Under the pieces are notes generated by a model. The model was not told the DNA's origin. It saw nothing but the letters and a program-made list of their open reading frames with translations, and did not search any database. A stretch of 60,003 nt of DNA from Sphaerosporella brunnea (Eukaryota > Ascomycota > Pezizomycetes > Pezizales > Pyronemataceae): assembly GCA_008704415.1 (NCBI GenBank), contig VXIS01000301.1, positions 1 through 60,003 on the forward strand, given 5' to 3'. Position 1 is the stretch's first letter. Each line of letters opens with the position of its first letter. Of this stretch, positions 1-11,900 are shown piece after piece. The position numbers and the translations under genes are program-made.

Positions 1-1300
1 CCCACCACCAGCACCACCACCCACGTCACGCAGGCGGAGAAAGGGAGGGGGAGCAGGGAGGGGGTGGGTGGTGGGAGTGGTGGCAGTGGTGGGAGTGGCT
101 GCTTGCCGCCTCGGGAATGGACAGGACATGTGGAACAGCGATATCGACTGGATTGGATTGGATTGGATTGGATTGTTTTTTTTTCCTTTTTTTTCTTTTT
201 TTTGCTTCTGCTTCCTTTGTGCTCCGGGTTGCATGTGAGATTTATGCATCTTTATTTATTTTATTTTTTTTCCTGCTGCATGAGTGCGTTGTCGTCCCGA
301 GCCCCCCCCCCGGCAAACGAGCGAATAGACGCTGCCCAGCCCTACAGAGCCAATCGGGCCGCTCCGTTCGGGCGTACGCGAACAGCACGGCGACATCGAT
401 GGATGATGAAATGTACAATGTATGGCATCGGGCGCCGGGAAGGCAGGCAAGCCACCGCCAGCACTCTATCCAGGGCGCCGGAATCGCGTTCGTTGCGCAG
501 GAAGCGCGACCCGCCGTGAGAATCAGTGAAGCGGTGCATGTTTGCGTGTGTGTGTGTGTGTGTATCGATTGTGTGTGATATGTGTGTGTTTCCCTCCCGT
601 CGATCGGAGTCGCTCCTGGAGTACATGCCCGATTGCCGACGTCTCGATTGGCAGCAGACAGACAGACAGACAACATACACGCTCCCTTCCTTCCCCTTTC
701 TTCTGCGTCCGGCCCGGGCCCGTAGGTACTCTAGCAGACGGATGGAGTACGTGGAGGTACCAAACACCACACATTCCCGTGCGAGCGATTGGCACATCCG
801 ACGTCACGCCCCCCCCCCCCCGGTGCCGGCCAGCATTGACGCGTGCGCGGGGAACGAGAAACAGCACACATCCATCGTCCAGCGAGCGAACGTCGCGTTA
901 TCGCGACGAAGCGGGAGGGGGTGGAACGGGGCCAGGGCTGACGCGATGCGTCCTGTCCCCATCTTCAGCTGCAGGGATACGGTTACCCAGGTGCAGGAAC
1001 AGAATGCAGCGATCGAAACCAGAGTATGTAGAGGTGCGTGAAGGAGGAGGAGGCGGCGGCGGCGGCGGAGGAGGAGGACGCAGGCACGGCAAAATCCAGC
1101 GTGCATCTACCGTGCCGGCGCGCGAATTCCGATTGACCGCGAGTGACGCATTGTGCCTGCCTGAGCGACACGTGTACCCCAGACAGCGGCCCGATAAGGG
1201 CCGATGATGTTTGGTGAGCTGGTGCGGGGTCAACGTGGGTTTCCTTTGTCTCTGTCTGTCTGTCTCTCTCGCCAAAAGAGCGAGAGAGAGCTGGGGATAT
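1..1300. repeat. microsatellite and low-complexity block
   Basis: No gene is recognisable here. The stretch holds a GGTGGGAGT-like G-rich repeat (about 63-100), five ATTGG units (about 152-176), a T-rich run (174-208), a TG dinucleotide run (about 545-564), a C10 tract (about 809), a GGC/GGA repeat (about 1045-1080) and CTGT units (about 1253-1264) followed by a short CTCTCTCG/CGAGAGAG hairpin. Open frames overlap on both strands and are made of these tracts, so none was accepted. Confidence 0.7.
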
Positions 1301-2606
1301 CCTTCCATCTGTGCAGGGCAGCAAAAGACATCGTCATTTGCTGGGCCAGGGGCCCCTGAGGCGAGTTTTGCGCATGGGGAACCCTTCCAAACTGCATATA
1401 ATATAACACAGGTGAATATGGATCACCGACAGCTGCCGTGCGAATCCGCGGGGCCCACTATCGACGCAGGCACCGATCTCGAAATAGACGGTTCTGACAG
1501 CCCACGCCACGCAGCCCGGGTCTCCAGCATCCACGCCGAAAGAGCCGCCCTCACGCGATCCGGAACGGACGACGCTTCCCGATGCGGCGCTGCAGGCTGC
1601 ACTGCTCAGGGGTAATCGGGGCTTCCCGCTTGCAGACCCATTATTTCCTATTTGCGGCACGCCGCATCCAGCTTCAAATCCGACAGATTGGTCGGTCACG
1701 CGTTCCTGGCGTCGCAGCTGAGCTCATCTGGATGTGCGGTCTGACGTTTGTTGCCTGAAGTGCCGACGCTGGGGAAAGGTGTGCACGAAAAAAGAATCGG
1801 AAGGCTCGGAAGCCGAGGAAGGCCCGGAAGCTGGGGATACACAAAGCAGTGTTCTCGGCCGGGCGGGCTTTTTGCGGCAGCCCAAACGGCCCAGCCCGGC
1901 TGCCAGGGCGTTGGGTGATCCCCGGTGAAGACCGGCCACTGCGAGTGGCGATCTGTAATGTTACAGTAAACTCCCGTCTAGTGGCTCCCTCCTAGCCGTC
2001 GTCTTCCGCGGCGAACATCTTGATGTACTTTTCCTTCCACGGCAGCAGTTGATATCGTGGTGGTGGTATTTGTCGTCATTGCGGTCTCCGTCGTGGGCTG
2101 CAGCCCAAACAGCCATGACCAGCCCACATCCGCCCAACGCAGCCGGGCGGGCGGGCGGGCGGGCTGGCTGCTGAGAACACCGATACAAAGTGAAACGCCC
2201 AGCGGCGTGTGCAGAAGCAACGAGATCGCTGCATAGGCTTGCTGGCTTCCACGCTCTTTGACGGAGCCTATACCGGCTAACAGTAAGCATCTATCGTGCG
2301 ACGCCAGCATGAGGAGTTCTACGTATTGGAGGCGTGATATTGGCACGCTCGAGTGCGAGGGTGTGAACGTTGAGTCTGATCCTGAATAGAGTACGTTGGC
2401 TATGGGGGTCTTGAAAAGAAAGAAAGAAGAAAAAAAAAAAAAAAATGAAAAAACCGTCATCTAAATTAGAACCCAATTGACTGTGAAGAACATTACCACG
2501 AGCTGTTTGAAGCCAGCCCGGTCAAGAAGCACCGTCGCTCGGCCGGATTTCTAGCCCAAACAGCAGGCAACACGGTAAACAGATCACACCCGCCATATCG
2601 CAGATA
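1301..2606. other. intergenic, no gene seen
   Basis: Apart from the dispersed repeat at 1889-2037, this stretch has a run of GGGC/GGCT units (about 2148-2170) and a T/A-rich patch (about 2418-2460). Short frames on both strands have no recognisable domain and no supporting splice sites. Confidence 0.4.
1889..2037. repeat. dispersed repeat, copy A
   Basis: This segment is repeated in the same orientation at about 35526-35707. Shared blocks include gcccagcccggctgccag and gtgaagaccggccactgcga, followed by a recognisable but diverged 90-bp tail. Copy B has about 35 extra bases and mostly C-to-T or G-to-A differences from copy A. A shorter related fragment (cttttggtcagcccaacgca) lies near 50020. 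The family is unknown. Copy B sits next to hAT transposase relics, so this may be transposon end sequence. Confidence 0.6.
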
Positions 2607-3311
2607 TCATGAGCTTCTCCCTGAAATCTTCCTCATCCGCATCTGCGTGACCCTGGTGCTTCTCCTCTCTCCGATCCCGAGCCCACACAGCGCCCTTCTC
2701 CAGCGTTTCAGAAACTCCTCCGGCCCATGCTTCCTCACGATCTTGCGGACACGACCGCACACAGCCTCCCAACCCTGCATGCTGTCCTCGGAAGCCCTGC
2801 CCGTCATGCTGGCCGCGGTCGCCACCGAATCCATAAACTTGGTCCTGAACCTGCGCCACTCCGCGAGCTGCCGACACAGCTCCCTGTACTCGGCATCGAC
2901 GACCGGGTTCCCGTCGACGCCCTTGACGCTCATGGCTTTGCCCAGGAGCAGCGGTTCCGTCGCCCGCAGCGCTTCCCGCACCTCCTTCCCCTGCTGGATC
3001 GCCGCCTCCTGCAGCGCCCTCGCTTTCGTGACCAGCTCCGCCTCCTCGTGCGTGCCCCCGGCCGCCTGCGCCTCGTTGACCGCGGTGCTCGCGGCTTGGA
3101 TCGAGCGGTCGGAGGTGGCGCACGCGTCGCTGAGGAGCCCCAGGATCGCGCGTTCGAGCGACGCGACGCGTCGGAGCAGCGGTCGCGGGTAGCACTGGAA
3201 GATCATCCAGGCGGCTGGATTGGCGGCGATGAGGTTGTAGAGGCCTTTTGGCGTCGGGCGGGCTATCAGCGAGAGGATGATTTCGTAAAGGACGTCATGG
3301 TTGCGGTCCAT
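2607..3311 (-). CDS. F-box-like leader protein, hypothetical (234 aa)
   Basis: This single-exon frame encodes 234 residues from the ATG at 3311. The start was chosen because residues 1-45 (MDRNHDVLYEIILSL..., then TPKGLYNLIAANPAAW) have the layout of degenerate F-box heads in filamentous ascomycetes: a hydrophobic helix, then a 'pK-LynLI-AnP' segment. Upstream codons in the same frame are proline-rich shadow sequence. The rest is helical and rich in Ala, Arg and Glu, with likely coiled-coil stretches around residues 50-110 and 125-150, and ends with a basic tail. If it is an F-box protein it would recruit a target to an SCF ubiquitin ligase through Skp1, but the box is weak and no target domain is seen. 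GC-rich third positions support coding. A helix-rich hypothetical protein without F-box function is the alternative. Confidence 0.6.
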   Translation of the reverse strand: MDRNHDVLYEIILSLIARPTPKGLYNLIAANPAAWMIFQCYPRPLLRRVASLERAILGLLSDACATSDRSIQAASTAVNEAQAAGGTHEEAELVTKARALQEAAIQQGKEVREALRATEPLLLGKAMSVKGVDGNPVVDAEYRELCRQLAEWRRFRTKFMDSVATAASMTGRASEDSMQGWEAVCGRVRKIVRKHGPEEFLKRWRRALCGLGIGERRSTRVTQMRMRKISGRSS

Positions 3312-4405
3312 GGCGGGAGGGAGTAGGAGGAGCGGGTGGGCGGTGAGTTGGCTGGGGGGGGGGGGGATGATGGTGGTGGTAGGGACAAGAGGCGGGCGGG
3401 GGAGGGCGGCGGCGGCGGTGGTTGGTGGAGGTGGTTTGGTAGCAGCGGGAAGGAAAGGGAGGATCGACGCTTCCGCCAGGGCGCGGGATGCGTAGCGGCG
3501 ATCCGTGCATAGTGACGTGACGTGACGTACTCGCCAGTTTTCAGCAAACAACTTTCTCTCTTCAACCCTCTCTAAATCTGCTCCCAGCCCACGGAGTAGA
3601 GAACCACGGAACAGTTCGAATGTCAGGTCTACAACACATATCCGTAAGAACTCGACAAACTGGCTTGACGTTCCAGGTTGACGGGTGTAAACTGGAAGGG
3701 CATCATTATGCACCCTCGGTTGACAGCCGCCATCTGCAACCTCTCCAGTATCTCTCTGGGAGGGCATGGAAGGGCCCGGAATCGCAGCAAACATCATCGG
3801 CGTCGCCCCGTGAGAGGGCCGGGCTTTGCGTTGCTTTCGGACATCTTGTTCGATGAAGAATAGCCCCAAGCCTAGAGTAAGCCATTTTACGACAAGCACA
3901 AGTTTGCTCTCCTATCGAGCTCAAGCGTCACTAACCATCACCCCATCAAAAGTGCTTTTTGTGTTGACCTTCCACAATATCTATCTCAAGATCTCAATAT
4001 ATAACAACTTGGGCGAAACACCGAAAATTTACCCTGCCTTTGCCCGAGTGATACGCAGTGGGTAGGCTCTAACATACGTTTCGCCCTTGTTCTACGCGAT
4101 TGAAAATTGGGTCAAGCTGAACTTATCATGTGTAGTCACCGCACGGATGTTCACTTGCATAGAAAAAGCAGTCCATGTCACGGACTCAGTCAAAGATTAT
4201 TAAGAAAGCAGATAATTCATTTCGCCTGATCTGGCAATTAACTAGGGAATCTCCAACCTCTTTTGTAATCCTCCCACCGCAAACTTCTCCATCGACATAT
4301 TATTGTATTATTTCGCCTAGGTTTTGAGGGGGCTGATATGTCGTGAAAGGTGAAAGAGGCGGAGTAGAAAAACGAGGATGTGGGACTATACCTCCTAGTT
4401 AATTA
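3312..4405. other. intergenic, no gene seen
   Basis: The first 200 bases upstream of the minus-strand gene contain a G11 tract and a GGT/GGC-rich run (about 3354-3440). A tandem GTGACGTGACGT sits near 3512. From 3860 to 4400 the DNA is AT-richer, with no frame that resembles a protein. It is the 3' side of the dynamin-like gene. Confidence 0.5.
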
Positions 4406-6890
4406 TTAGCATGAGTCCTCATCCGAGTCCTCATCCGAGTCCGTATCTGAATCCTCGACTGGGTCCGCAGATGTATCGTCGTCTGAATCGTCGTCTGAAT
4501 CGTCGTTGCCACATTCCAAGCTGGTATATTGGGTGACCAGCACGCGGGGGCCTGGATTTGTGTCAGCGGGAAGATGTGAGGCATGGCAGCAGAATGGTCA
4601 ACATACTGGTCCACTTGAGTTTGACTCCTTTGAGAGCGCGCTCGCAAACCTCCAAGCCTCCCTTCAGGCCGTTAAGCTTGGTCTCCAAAAGTTCACGCCG
4701 CTTTTGAATTCCTGGAGATTCCTCGCAGATGAGAGCGAGTGTCTCTGGAGCCATGTCCATGACGGAGGTAGGGGAAAAGACCTCCCAGAGGTTGCTCATC
4801 AGCTGGCGCTCGACTACGGTGATGGCCACGCTGTCAACGAACGTCTTGCAAGCAACCTTCTCTTTGGTCAGCATGGAGACAAGTGAGGTGGAAGAGATGA
4901 CTAGCCTCGTAATACGCGAGCATCGAGTCGAGTGCTTCCTCGGAAGCACAGTCGCCCGCCTCTACATGAGCAGTGAGTGCTCTGATAATGGCCTTCGTCG
5001 CAGAGTCTGCCGAATGCCGTGGTTTGTCATTACACAGTTTAGCAATGCGCTCCGTGACGCGTTTCTGGCGAGCCTTCTGCACTTTGTCGATGAACTCGTG
5101 GTTGTACGTGATTGCGTGGCCCCTGAGATCATCCAGAAGGCGCTTCAGTTCCGCATTCGCCTTATCCAGCCGCTCTGCCATTTTCGTGTCGATGTGAGAC
5201 TCGAAAAGCGAGTCTATCACGTCAATCGGAGCCTGGTCCTTCAGTGCGGTTCTGAGGAACTCTTGAAGTCGCCGAAACACCTTGTCAACATGTTTGTATG
5301 CGATCTGCTTCCAGTTTTTCGACTGCTCCCAGAACAGCTCACTGATCAGCTGCGGATTGAAGGTTCCCGGAAGTTCCCTGCCGCGACTTACGACCAAGAA
5401 AGAACGAACCCACTCGATGGCTTGCTTTCTCGTCATGAAGTTCGGATGGTTCGGATGGGTCCTCACGAACTCATCGTTGATCTCTCGGGAATGGCCACAG
5501 AGACGCATTTTCGCCGCGAAGGCACTGTTCAAACTTCAAAGACTGTACTGTTCCGCGGAGGCGCTTCTTTTTCCCTCCGCTCTTCTTAACGAGTCCAAAA
5601 AACGGGCCCACGTAGGTTCCCTCGATAGCGGACTTGGTGATGCCACAGAAAATCTCACTCACACGGAGAAGCAACATCCGTTGCTCTCATGGGGTTGTGC
5701 GACGCTGCCCGAGCAACTTGAGCTCGGCTTCCCAGTCCTCGATTTTTTTAGAAATTTCTTTGTAGACCTCTGGGAGTTCACGTTTTATGTGCTTAGAAAG
5801 CAAGCCACTCAAACGGGTTCGCAGCGAGTCGATGCCGGTATCCATTCCAGCCCAGGGTCCACGCGCGAAGAACTCACCCTCCAGTCGGTTTCGCTCGGCA
5901 AAGGTGCAGTCGCGTTCCTCGTAGCCTCCGTTTCGGACAACATGCCAGCCCAGCCAGAGGAAGAAAGCCTCGTTCTTGGCGAGGCTCACAAACCTCTTCT
6001 TACTCTCCGATCCGGCGGGGAGCGTATCTGGCTTGGTGATGATTCCAAGGGTTCTGATTCCTTCGGGATCGGCCTCTGTTGCTTCCTTCAGCACAATCTG
6101 GTTGGCGTAATCATTTTCCGCGGTCACGACGGCAAGTATGATTGTACGCTGATCCTCCATGTAACGGCGGGCGAGTTTGGAGACCACCTTGGCATCAGCC
6201 TTGGACCGTAGCGTTTCCTCGCTGCGAATAAATCCTGGGAGATCGACAATGGTGAGTTGCGGCTTGTCAGGTCCGCACACCTCGATGACGAGTGTATCTT
6301 TGGAGAACGCGCACTCGTCGTTGTCCAGACCCATAGCAATTTTGGCTTTCTCAATAAGCGCGGGCAAGTCTGAGAGATCAGAGATGGCTCCTGCAAACTT
6401 CTCCAATTCTTCGCGCACTGCACCCTTGCGCTGCGGGTCTGGAATGATAGAAACCAGCCCATAGGTGGTGGTCTTACGACGCAGGACCACATGCGTGGCA
6501 AAACGGGTGCAAAGAGTCGGCGACCGAGGAAAAGGGATTTGCGTGATAGCCTCGAGTACAGAGCTCTTACCGGATGACTGGTCGCCGCAAACAACTACGG
6601 TGAGGTCAGAAAGTGGCCAAACGCAACAAATGGCTTCCCGACTAACTTACCTAGCTGTGGCAGAGCCACGAACTCGTTGACTCCAAAGGCTCGAAGCTGA
6701 TGCAGAGTTTGATTAGGAAAATCCTTTTTTTGCCCGGAAGAAACAAAATCACCTTGTCAATCTCGTCCAATAGCTCCAACAGCTCTTTGCTTTGCAGTGA
6801 GTCGAGGCCTGTCGTGTTCGCCACATTTTCAGTCGTTTTTGCTGACTGAGGCTCGTCGCTGATTGTTTTCATGCCTTCTGAGTCGTCCAT
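4406..6890 (-). pseudogene. dynamin/Mx-like large GTPase, disrupted
   Basis: Five exons fit on the minus strand: 6753-6890, 6651-6696, 4902-6594, 4607-4861 and 4406-4551. All introns are GT-AG and 40-56 nt long. The order is a short leader, the dynamin G domain (G1 GDQSSGKSS, G3 DLPG, G4 TKPD), the stalk (PFFG, MRLCGHSREI), the GTPase effector domain (FVDSVAITVVERQL) and an Asp/Ser acidic tail. Such proteins self-assemble on membranes or, as Mx-type proteins, act in defence. Two lesions break it. A TGA at 5687-5689 sits in frame where the family has a sense codon (RTTP-stop-EQR). A 7-bp tandem duplication at 5528-5541 (ttcaaac/ttcaaag) shifts the frame inside VQSLNSAF. Without both lesions the phases close at 756 residues. 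The 40-nt intron at 4862-4901 is the least certain. A sequencing error could mimic either lesion, but both together point to a recent pseudogene. Confidence 0.88.
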
Positions 6891-8979
6891 TGTACTTGCT
6901 GTTTGGCAAGAGCTCGGGGTTGGAGGCGATGGAGGGTAAGGTGGGAGAAGAGGTGGCACAAAGGGTTGAGGATTGGAGGGTGTGAAGCTGATGCTGAGGT
7001 TAGGAAGGGCGTCTAATTCAGAGCAACGCTTGTTTGTTTGTTTGTTTAAATCATACATCGTACACAAGGACATTAGCCCAAGTGCCTCCTATCTTGCGAA
7101 TCGGAGTGAGGCCAAAGGCCTATGACGGACAAAGGAAACCTGGTATCCTGTCCCCACGGTTTTACCCGTCTGTTGGGGCTCCCCATACAAAGGAAATTCA
7201 TGAAAAGCAAACCACACCATTAAACTCGCTCTAAATCATTGGTGTCAGCCCTTTAATAGGGACGCTGTAGGGTTGTATATAGGGTTGTACATAGGCGCGA
7301 GTGAGGAGGGGTGGTGGAACGTAGATAGACCCCGAGGGCTCGACCCTCGCTTGCTCCCAATCACTTCACCTACCTACCCGAACGCCTCTCCACAAACGCA
7401 CCAACAAAAAAAGCCGCATGTGCGCAACGTGAAAAATGAATGCGGGTCATTTCATAATAGAAATTCCTTGGGCTTTTGCCTGGCCGAGACCAGCAGCCCA
7501 CTTTCCCCACCCCTACACGGACAAAAGAACGCAAGCGCAAGGAAAGTTGGATGGACAAAGAAAGGCAAAGGAAATGAGACTTCCATCCGGCCTTTACATG
7601 CTGGATACCCATCGCTATCTGATGTGGGTCCTTGACCCAATGTGCTTTCTGGCACCGCCTCTGCGCAACGCTCGTTGCCGGACACTTGTGAGATTGCAAG
7701 ATCTTGTACAGTGCATGCGGTTGGGCGACTCTGCTAGGGAAGTCGAATGATGATCAGTGACACCGCGCGACCGGAGAGACGTCCACCGACTTAACAAACC
7801 ATGAGCGAATATAATTTCAAGAATGCAAGCCAGCTTGAGATGCATACTGAGGTGCAGTGTTCAATGGTGTAGCCAACCCTTCCCAATGGCTGTGTCAGCT
7901 TCGAACACAGCCGGGCTGGCTATTTGGGCTGCAGCCAAGGCTGGGTGAGCTTCGAAATTGAACAGCTTTCGTTCTGACGCAACACAGCCAGGACGTCGGC
8001 GTCGTTCTTGGAAAACACAGTGCAAGAATTCGAGGCGCAATGTTGTTGTATACTACCTAGTAAAGTGTCATATATTATACAGGTAAAATCTCCTCCGAAG
8101 GCTCCCTAGGCCGAATCGCGAACTTCCCATCCAGACATCAAGCCAGTGAGCGTAGCAAATTCCGATTGTTGGGCACTGGCAGCTTCATTGATGATGGCGG
8201 ATAGACAGGGCCAACCCTTCCGACTTCGTTCGATTTACCATCGAAAACGAAGCCACTTCCGCCCTTCTTCTGGGTATACTAGATTTGATGGTATGTAGGT
8301 ATGTACTGTTGACGATAGCTTGAGCTTGTTAACTCCGACCAGGCATTGGAAGATGATGAGCCCCCCACCCCACCCCCCCAACTTAAGGATTTCTTCAATC
8401 GCCGCAGCTTTGGCAATCCGGATAGCCCATTAGATGGTGTGGCGAACGAGGAATTCTACCATGTAATGATGGCGCCGGTCAAAAAACAACCAAAAGTCCG
8501 TCCCCAGCGCAAGGAACGCAAAATGGTGAAAATCATTGTTATCTAGGTAGTCGCGGTTCTGACAGATCTAAACTTATACTTTCCCAAGCCGCTCTGGTAC
8601 GAGAAGCGCATTGTACCATGACCCATCTTTCTCTCTGTCGTTCCCCGGCCCCACCTCAGGCTGAGGTTGTTAAGCTTTGGAAATAACCTCGTTTTTAAAT
8701 ACGTGAACTCACGCAAAACAATGTGCGAAACACGCAATACATGATCATTCTTCTACATACAATCAACTCGCCATAAAATCCATACGTGAATCACGTTTTG
8801 CTTATATGACCGGGGAGTTTTCAAACTCCAGGAATTCTATGCTTGAAGCTAGAGCCGATAACCGATAATTTTGAGCCGTTCGGAAATGAGAGTGAAAAAC
8901 CTCTACCTTCTCTTTTTAACAAAAGACAAAAGATATCTAAAAAAAAACAAAGCCCATAAATAACTGCACTTCAGCAACT
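6891..8979. other. intergenic, no confident gene
   Basis: This region lies upstream of the dynamin-like gene and downstream of the Argonaute gene. There are GTTT units at about 7028-7046 and a short hairpin near 7886-7910 (ggctgtgt/acacagcc). A 66-codon frame at 8346-8546 on the plus strand has a Pro-rich start and Lys-rich end. It has no recognisable motif, so it is only a candidate. Frames around 7436-7750 look non-coding. Confidence 0.4.
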
Positions 8980-11900
8980 CTACAAGTAGTACATCGTATT
9001 GCGGACATTCGGATGGACGCCGGCTCCCATCATATCATTTGCCCCTTTCATCACCGCAGGCGCACGATCCGGAATCCATTTCCCACCGGCCTTGTACTTT
9101 TGAGCGTGTGCACCACTTAACAGGGGTATGATGTAGCAGCGTGCTCTCTCGCAGAGGATATCAGCATAATAGGCTGGGGTGCAGACCGACACGCTTCTCG
9201 TTGCTCTGGCGAAGTTATAACAAAGCTGATAGGTCAGGTTCTGGAAGGCATCGGCGGTAAACTTATTGTCATCTACTAACACGTAGTAGTGGCACGGTCG
9301 AGCGGTACCCTTGAGGCCTTGGTGTGCTTGAAGGAAGAAGTCAAAGTCATAGATATCCGTGACGCCACGGTCAACAATGGAGCCGGGCTGCGGGTTGCCG
9401 GTCTGGTCTACATCTCTCTCGTCGACCGGAAAGAACCGAGTATGATGGCGTTTCCCGACGATGGCGAGGGTGAGCATTACATTCTGGATCCCTTCCTCTC
9501 GGCATGCCTGCCGAATCTGTGGAACTTCATCCTCCATTACCGTAGCGTACTGGCTTTCGGAGACCCCATCGCGGTAGAAGATGATTTTGCTGGGCGGACT
9601 ACCGACCACTCTCCGATATTCGGCAATACGCTCGCGCACCATTTGCCGCATGTCAGTTATCATCTGAAATATCAATGGGTCAGCTGAATGGCAGACGAAA
9701 TCAGGAGCAATGGTGGTTCCTCTCACCTCTTTTCGGCTTTGTTGAAGGGAGACCGAACCAGGGAAGTTTGTGAAGATACCGCGGTCGCAACTACCAACAA
9801 CGGCTGCGATTGATGGGGAATCGGGCACGCTTGCAGGTCCGGGATGCGTCACATCCGCGCCCATGATCATCGTGCCGGTAGGGTCGAACTTGTGCCCAGG
9901 CGGCATGCCCAATACTGCCCGATGGTTTATGCCACCAAGTTTGAGATTAAATTTCAGAAGCAGGTTTGCCACGTATTGGTCCTGGCCTTTTTCATTGCTC
10001 TGGAACTTGTCCAAGACAGAGCAAATAGTTTGGATACCGAACTTGATGTCCCCAAGATACTTTACCGCCGAATATAACGCAGAGGAAACCCGTTTTCCAC
10101 GTCCGTTTCCACTGAACATGATCACCAAAACTCCAATTTTTCCAGCACTCGCTCGCTGGAAACTGTCGGTCAGCTGTTGTACTGTTGTTTCGAAACTTTG
10201 TGCATCAGTGGGCTTAACGAAATGGTCGGGCGTTTTAGAAGCCAAAAACTCCACCCCAGTGGCTAAGCCAACGGCATTGATACCGGCTTGTAGTTTTTTT
10301 TCCAGGTTCGCCACTTCCGCAAACTGCGGCCTGGCAGCCCCGTCGATACACACTACTAGTCTGGACCAGCGTATTTTCGTTCGCGGTGCCGGTGCTGAGA
10401 AAACAGTTTGATTCCGTGCATTCCAGCGGCCAGGTTGTGGTGATACCCTGGCTGAGTTGTATTGAATTGCTGGTGCCACAAGTTTTCTCATGGGAACAAC
10501 AGCCATTTCGTCGGAAACCATGATGCCGAAGTTTCTCTGTGAACGTGGGCCGAATCAGCAATTGCGGGTACAGATCACCGAGCAAATGGGGGGTCAATTT
10601 ACCAGGTACTGGTTTTGCGCATTTAACCCGAGACTTGGAAGGCCAGTTTCCGCAATCATCCGCGCATTCTCAACCGGCGTCTTGCAGGCTTGTATAATCA
10701 TAGCGGCGGAACATGCTGGAGGAAGCAGCTTTCCTCTAGGGCTCTGGCCTGGTAGCACCTGCATACACTCGGCGGGAAGGAGCAGCGCCTGTTGGCCCTC
10801 TGGCCCCGCAAACTTGATTAACGATAAGCCTGGGCGCTGTAAGTGCACACCTCGCCCTAGATACCCAAAATTAGACTCGCCTGGAAAGATTTTGGGGGAC
10901 ACATACTTCTGAAATATTCCCTGACTGTTTCGTCTGAGCCCCTGAATTTTGATGTCATGGCGTTGAGATTGCTTATGCCAGTGACTTTCAGGGTCTTGTA
11001 ATTGCCCCTTTGCTCATAATCCGACTGTACTTGCAGTCCGGTGATAAATGAGATAATATCAGCCTCTCTATGAATATCATCTGGCAATTGTGTGTTTCTC
11101 CGAAGCTCCTGGAGAACGTCGAGTAAATTGGAGATGACAAAAGCTGAGGTACAAACGTTAACATTGAGTGTTATTCCGTGTGACTGGGGCCTCAGAGATG
11201 TATAAAAGCCTCTGACTGCTTCAAGCGCCAGACCGAGCTTGTGGTGACCAGAATTCAAAGGGAAGTGCTTATGCTTGCCAACCGACACTAATTCCTGGCT
11301 TTTTCGAGGGTATCTGGCGAAAATAATGTTGTAACCTGAGAGGCTGGGGGCGAGGTCATCGATATAAAGATCTGAGCCAGCCCCAGTGACGTACTGCATG
11401 AGTTGGTCACTGGTGAGCTGCTGTTCATTCCGGAAGCTGATACTATAATACTCCTCGCCCTCGGTGTGTGGCCACATAACATCTTGTATTCTGATGGTTC
11501 GATTTCCGGTTATAGCCAGTCGATTTTTGCTGACTAAAGTTCGTCCGGGGTAATCGACAGCGATAGATGCTTGGATATTTTTTAGGTCCGCTGTTTCCTC
11601 GCAGTACTCCAGGAGCCGCCGTCTCTGCTCAGCAGTCCTTGGTTCAGGCTGGATATTGATGGTGTATAGAAACAATGGAGTGTTGTTGATTTTAACTGGG
11701 AAGAAATTGGTCCTGACCGGGAAATAGTCCCTATGAGCTCCCCCGTAGCCCGGTCTTTGAACAAACTGGCGAAGGGACTTGTTTCGGAGGCTTTCCAGTC
11801 TTCTGTCTTCGGCTTGTAGTGAATTTATTTCAATCTTGCCCCCCCTTTTTAATCGTGGTCAGTACAAGTTAGGTCTGGTGGCGCCAAAGAGTAATTTACC

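Noticed and set aside
150..178. ATTGG repeats as telomere-like sequence
   Set aside because: Only five units, not the TTAGGG type, and the same motif with variants occurs internally near 41490.
64..1207. Overlapping open frames of 100-220 codons on both strands
   Set aside because: They run through microsatellites and homopolymers and show Gly, Cys or His low complexity in every frame. No domain or splice support.
3312..3899. N-terminal extension of the F-box-like protein to 430 codons
   Set aside because: The extra 196 codons are Pro/Thr-rich antisense of G-rich repeats. The protein-like part begins at the ATG at 3311.
5640..5675. GTGAGT donor in the dynamin exon (an intron that would avoid the TGA)
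   Set aside because: The downstream codons (LLLRVSEIFCGITKSAIEG) are conserved dynamin stalk sequence, and the stop lies upstream of this donor, so such splicing would not remove it.
10857..10906. Single-base deletion (frameshift) in the Argonaute PAZ region
   Set aside because: A 50-nt intron with GTATGT donor and ctag acceptor removes the apparent shift and gives a better PAZ match.
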